Assembly: GCA_963824985.1 (NCBI GenBank)
Contig: CAWGRQ010000044.1
Span: 1-64,000, forward strand
Source of the DNA: JAFNAG01 sp963824985
GTDB lineage: Bacteria > Acidobacteriota > UBA6911
DNA: 64,000 bases
Direction of reading: 5' to 3'
Shown: positions 60,291-64,000 of the stretch, piece after piece
Layout: every line of letters starts with the position of its first letter
How positions within the stretch are numbered: the stretch's first letter is position 1
Program-made: the position numbers and the translations under genes
The notes under the pieces: model-generated
Seen by the model: only the letters and a program-made list of their open reading frames with translations
Told to the model about the DNA's origin: nothing
The model's database searches: none

Positions 60291-61420
60291 CGCCGCTGAA
60301 CTCGCGCGAGCGACTCCTGGCCGCCCTGAATCACCGGGTCCCTGATCGCATTCCCCTGGACCTCGGGGGAAGCTACGCGACGGGCATTAACGTCGCCGCC
60401 TACCGTGCGTGGAAGGACTACCTTGGCCTCGATACGCCCACGGTGGTGGCCAGCCGGCGCTCCCAGATCGCCAATGTTGGAGGAGCCGTTGCGGCTCCGG
60501 TTTGGCATCGATACCTGGCCGATCCTGCCGCGTGCTCCCGTTCAGCCCCCCTGAGCAGGTTCTCGCTGACGGATCGTACCGGGATGAATGGGGAGTGGTC
60601 CGCAGCCGGCCCGAGGGCGGTCACTACTACGTCAGCCACGAGCCGCTGGCGGCGGAGTGCACGCTGAGTTCCCTGCAGCGCTATCCGTGGCCGCGAGCCT
60701 CTGACCCCGGCTACGTCCACGGTCTGAGAGCGGAGGCCCTGCAGGGGGCGGCGACCGGTTATGCGGTCGTGCTGGGACTGCCGGTGGGATGCTGCATCAG
60801 GCCGCATTCTTGCGCGGCACGGCCGAATCTGTTCATGGACATGCTGGCGGACCGTCGTCTGGCAGAGGCTCTGCTGGAATCCATTCTCGGCATCCTCCTG
60901 GAGATCACCGGGCGCATGCTGGACGAAGTTGGCGATCTGGTTGACGTGGTGATGTTCGCTGACGATCTTGGCGGCAACGAGCGGCCGTTGGTGTCGCCTG
61001 CCCTGTATCGTTCGCTCGTCAAGCCGCGCCAACGGCGCTACCTCGACCATGTTCATGCCAGGACGCGTGCGAAGGTGGTCTACCACACCTGCGGCGCGGT
61101 CTATCCGCTCATCGGCGACTTCATCGACATCGGTGTGGACGCCTTGAACCCGGTGCAGGTCTCGGCGGCCGGCATGGATCCGGCGCGGCTGAAACGCGAG
61201 TTCGGCCAGGACATCTGCTTCTGGGGCGGCCTGGATGTGGTGCAATTGCTTCCGGTGGGCCTCGCCCGAGGAAGTGCGCGCGTCGGTGGTGCGTATGATC
61301 GAGACGCTGGGGCCCGAGGGCTACGTGGTAAGCGCCACCAACAACGTGCAGCCGGACGTCAGCCCGGCCAACATCAGCGCCATGCTGGAAGCGGCTCGCG
61401 ATCTGCCGCTTGACGGCTGA
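60287..61420 (+). CDS. Uroporphyrinogen decarboxylase-family protein, three frameshifts
   Basis: Starting at GTG 60287 the protein reads TPLNSRERLLAALNHRVPDRIPLDLGG, the N-terminus of the MtaA/CmuA/UROD-like methyltransferase group. In other frames it continues LEEPLRLRFGIDTWPILPR, EWGVVRSRPEGGHYYVSHEPLA, MFADDLGGNERPLVSPALYRSLVKPRQRRY, VYHTCGAVYPLIGDFIDIGVDALNPVQ, CFWGGLDV and ending SPEEVRASVVRMIETLGPEGYVVSATNNVQPDVSP. Breaks are near 60478, in the run of six C at 60546-60551, and near 61255. Such proteins move methyl groups or act on tetrapyrrole-like substrates; not a true HemE by sequence. It is coupled to the truncated aminotransferase. Confidence 0.8.
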
Positions 61421-61704
61421 CAAAGGGGCCACGGGTCCGGCACTGCCCCGGTCCGGACTTTCACCTCTCCCCGGGCAAAAAGACCCCGCCTTTCGTGGGT
61501 GACACGATCGGCGGGGTGGCATCTCTGACGCATTCCGGCGCCGCCGAGGGGGCCCTCTCAGGCAGCGCGGCGCGTGCGGCGGTGGTTTGACGCTCGCGGG
61601 CCTCCCCGCTCACCCTCCTGCGCGCTCTAAGCGGTGCGCCGCGCCGGGCGCGGCTGCTGCGCTGGCCGGGTGTTCCGGTCTCCGGCTACCTCTGGACTCT
61701 GACC
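61421..61704. other. Convergent spacer, GC-rich, no gene seen
   Basis: The 284 bases between the UROD-like gene and the SDR gene converge on both sides. They are very GC-rich, with several GC palindromes, including the imperfect stem ACCCCGCC / GGCGGGGT at about 61480-61520. No promoter or gene is supported. It probably contains transcription termination for both genes. Confidence 0.5.
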
Positions 61705-62573
61705 TCACACCCCGCTGAAGGCTGAGAAGCCGCCATCGATGGGAATGACCGTGCCGTGGACGAAGCCGGCGCCCTTGGAGACGAGCCACAGGGTGACGGG
61801 CACCAGGTCCTCGGGCTCCCCGAACCTGGCCATGGGCGTATGGTCCAGGATTTTCTGCCCGCGAGCCGTAAGCTGGCCGCTAGCCTCCTCCGTGAGCAGA
61901 AAGCGGTTCTGTTCCGTAAGGAAGAATCCCGGCGCCAGGGCGTTTACCCGGATGTTCGGCGAGTACTCCTGCGCGATATACACCGCCAGCCATTGGGTCA
62001 GGTTGCTCACCGCGGCCTTTGCAGCCGAGTAGGCGACGATGCGGGTGAGAGGGCGCATGGCCGACATGGAGGACACGTTGAGGATGCAGCCCCGGCGCTG
62101 TTCGGCCATCGTGCGGCCAAAAACCTGGCAGGCGATCAACGTGCCCATGAAGTTCAGCTCGTAGACCCAGCGGATGGCATCCAGGGGCATGTCGAAGAAC
62201 GAGAGCGACGGGTCCGCGGTGGCCTGCTTCTTGTTGCCGCCCGCGCCGTTCACCAGAATATCCAGGCGGCCGTAGGCCGAGAGGACCTGGTCCCTGGCTG
62301 CCTCCACACTGGCCTTGTTCAGCACGTCGACCTGCACGGGCAGGGCGGTGCCGCCGGCGGCGTTAATGCCGTCGGCCACGACCCGGGCGGCTTCCAACCG
62401 GATGTCCAGCACCGCTACCTTGACGCCGTATGCGGCCAGGCCCCGGCTCATGGTGCTGCAAAGGATCCCCCGCCGCCAGTGACCACAGCCACCTGGCCCT
62501 CAAGGTCCGACAGATCGTAGCGCGTTAGCCGCTCGACCTGCTGTCTCTTCATTGGTGCAGCATCTTGCGCCAT
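61705..62573 (-). CDS. SDR oxidoreductase of the D-mannonate (fructuronate) reductase type, frameshifted
   Basis: A short-chain dehydrogenase of about 289 residues. Frame one (from ATG 62573 behind GAGAGG) reads RYDLSDLEGQVAVVTGGGG; the rest continues in a second frame from CSTMSRGLAAYGVKVAVLDI. The cofactor motif TGGGGxx and LDILVNGAGGNK, catalytic Ser in LNVSSMSAM and Tyr-Lys in VAYSAAKAAV are present. PGFFLTEQNRFLLTE and the SGV ending resemble hexuronate-pathway D-mannonate oxidoreductases. The break coincides with a run of five C on the plus strand (62467-62471). Confidence 0.78.
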
Positions 62574-62729
62574 CGTGAACCTCTCCATGACGAACATCTG
62601 ACCCAATCGCAAGGCCGCGGTGCGAACCGCGCGCGCCCTTGCGCGTCCAGGATGCAGTGAGCCCTGAGCCGCACCACCCTCAGCCTCAGCGCCCATGACG
62701 GCCAGCGAAACCGGCGCCGGAGGCCCGGG

Positions 62730-64000
62730 CTACTTTCGGTATCCCTGCGGCGTGTACGCCGGCAGCTTCTTCTCGGCGAAGATCGGGGCAAACCGGCTGA
62801 AGCGCATGCGCCCGTCCACCAGGGGGATGCTGGGCCAGTCGTCGCCGATCAGCGGCCGGGCGTAGCGGACGAAGTCGTCGGTGACGTCGGTGCGGCCGGG
62901 CGCGATCCAGGCAGCGGGGAAGCTGCGCTCGGAGTTGGCCACCTGCTCCAGGGGCACCTTGTCGTAGCGCACGCGGTAGATGGGCCCCGGGTCGCGCAGG
63001 ATGGTGGCCATGTAGCCGCCGCCGTCCTGCAGCGCCACGTGGACGGCCTTCTGGCCCACCTGATAGGCCTCGTCCATGTCCACCGTGGAGGCGTAGATCA
63101 TGCTGGTGCGCTGGTCGGTGCCCATGACGTTGAAGCGCGCGGCGCCCCTGGCCTTCAGCCCCCTGCCGTTGAGGTAGTTCACCACGATCTGCGCCACGGT
63201 GCTCTCGCTGGCGGAGAAGGTGACGTGGCCGAAGGCGTCGCGGCGCTCGCCGATGTCGCCCACGGCGAAGCCCTCGCTCACCACCACGATGCACGCGGCG
63301 GGAGCGCGCCAGCTCATCGTTCACCCGGTCGGCCATATCGCTCAGGCGTCAGGCCGGACTCGGCCAGGTAGATCTGCAGGGGCAGACGCGCGCTGGGGGT
63401 CGCCCAGGCGGGCCGCGGCAGGGATGAAGCCGATCTTGCGTCCCATGGCCTGGAGCACCAGCACCGGGTCGGGCGGCCAACTGCCGTCGTTCTCCTGGTT
63501 GGCCTCTTGAACCTTGCAGGCCCAGTAGCGCGCCACCGAGCCGTAGCCGGGGGTGTGGTCGATCAGCTTGAAGTCGGCGTCGCCCACGTCGTTGTCGATG
63601 GTCTTGGGCACGCCGGTGGCCACCAGGTCGAGGCCGCGCTGGTGGGCCAGACGCGGCGATCTTGTGGGCGGTGTCCATGGAGTCGTTGCCGCCGATGTAG
63701 AACAGGTAGCCCACGTCGTGGGCCCTGAAGACCTCAACGATGCCGCTCGAAGTCCTCGGTCTGGCTGCTCTTCAGCTTGTAGCGGCAAGTGCCGATGCCG
63801 CCGGCGGCCGGCGTCACGCGCAGCAGGGCGATCTCCTCCGGCGGCTGGGCCGAGAGGTCCAGCAGCTCCTCCTGGAGGATGCCCTCCACGCCGTGGAAGC
63901 CGCCATACACCGTGCCGAAGACGTCCGGCATGGACTGGCAGGCATCGACGATGCCGCGCAGCGAGTTGTTGATGACCGGCGACGGCCCGCCCGACTGGGC
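62730..64000 (-). CDS. Pyrophosphate-type 6-phosphofructokinase, frameshifted and cut by the window edge
   Basis: The 5' end lies beyond 64000. From there inward: AQSGGPSPVINNSLRGIVDACQSMPDVFGTVYGG (sugar- and phosphate-binding loop), GVPKTIDNDVGDADF (the TIDND signature of PPi-dependent enzymes), YLFYIGGNDSMDTAHKI (GGND replaces the ATP-type GGDGT) and VVVSEGFAVGD near the C-terminus, to PAYTPQGYRK. Breaks are near 63740, 63660 and 63330. The enzyme phosphorylates fructose-6-phosphate reversibly with pyrophosphate. It lies just upstream of the SDR gene on the same strand. Confidence 0.8.

Noticed and set aside
1..64000. CRISPR arrays, prophage genes, rRNA or tRNA genes
   Set aside because: No regularly spaced direct repeats, integrase or phage gene, and no cloverleaf or rRNA-like stretch was seen. 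This was a visual reading, not a tRNA/rRNA scan.

Overview
The window reads as a chromosomal fragment of a motile, diderm bacterium, probably an Acidobacteriota member or a close relative. FlgH (a lipoprotein) and FlgI build L and P rings, so there is an outer membrane. A VWFA-type secreted protein at 14.1 kb matches a family expanded in Acidobacteria. MglA/MglB, YvcK next to GlmU, and the CsrA-FliW pair also fit. The assignment rests on gene families, not on a phylogenetic marker.

Layout. 0-12.3 kb is housekeeping: the start of a fumarase/aspartase gene, an amino-acid permease, mglA-mglB, a TPR protein-yvcK-glmU-Cys-rich protein operon, and lepB-carA-carB. 12.4-20.8 kb holds a radical SAM protein, the VWFA protein, a MinD-like ATPase, an HD-GYP response regulator, a GNAT protein and a secreted Ntn-hydrolase acylase. 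20.77-21.14 kb is a repeat-rich spacer that looks like a miniature inverted-repeat element. 21.1-23.1 kb is flbD-motA-motB. 23.1-29.7 kb is a sugar cluster centred on a NeuB-like synthase, with an aminotransferase, a nucleotidyltransferase, an ATP-grasp ligase, a HAD phosphatase, a PseG/SpsG-like protein and a SpsF-like cytidylyltransferase. It most likely makes a nonulosonic acid for flagellin.

31.0-36.7 kb (plus strand) is flagellin-flaG-fliD-fliS-orf-maf. It converges on a long minus-strand flagellar block (36.8-60.1 kb), read from high to low coordinates: fliL-fliN-fliO-fliP-fliQ-fliR-flhB-flhA-flhF-flhG-fliA-fliM-fliN/Y-HDOD-DUF2802, then flgF-flgG-flgA-flgH-flgI-flgJ(M23), then flgM-orf-flgN-flgK-flgL-orf-fliW-csrA. 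A good sigma54-type promoter precedes flgF, and sigma28-like promoters precede flagellin, flgM and possibly flaG and flbD. The flagellin Shine-Dalgarno sequence sits in the loop of a 6-bp hairpin, as expected for a CsrA site. Together with fliW-csrA nearby, this suggests a complete late-flagellar control circuit.

Quality. flaG, and every gene from fliM (50.0 kb) through fliR (57.3 kb), carries frameshifts, while the residues between the breaks stay well conserved. This looks like sequence error rather than decay. At about 60.12 kb the flagellar operon abuts a headless aminotransferase gene, and the sequence beyond is visibly more GC-rich and also frameshifted (a UROD-family protein, an SDR oxidoreductase, a PPi-type phosphofructokinase). 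That point is either a misassembly or a recombination junction, so the last 3.9 kb may not belong to the same genome. I saw no rRNA, tRNA, CRISPR array, transposase or phage gene.
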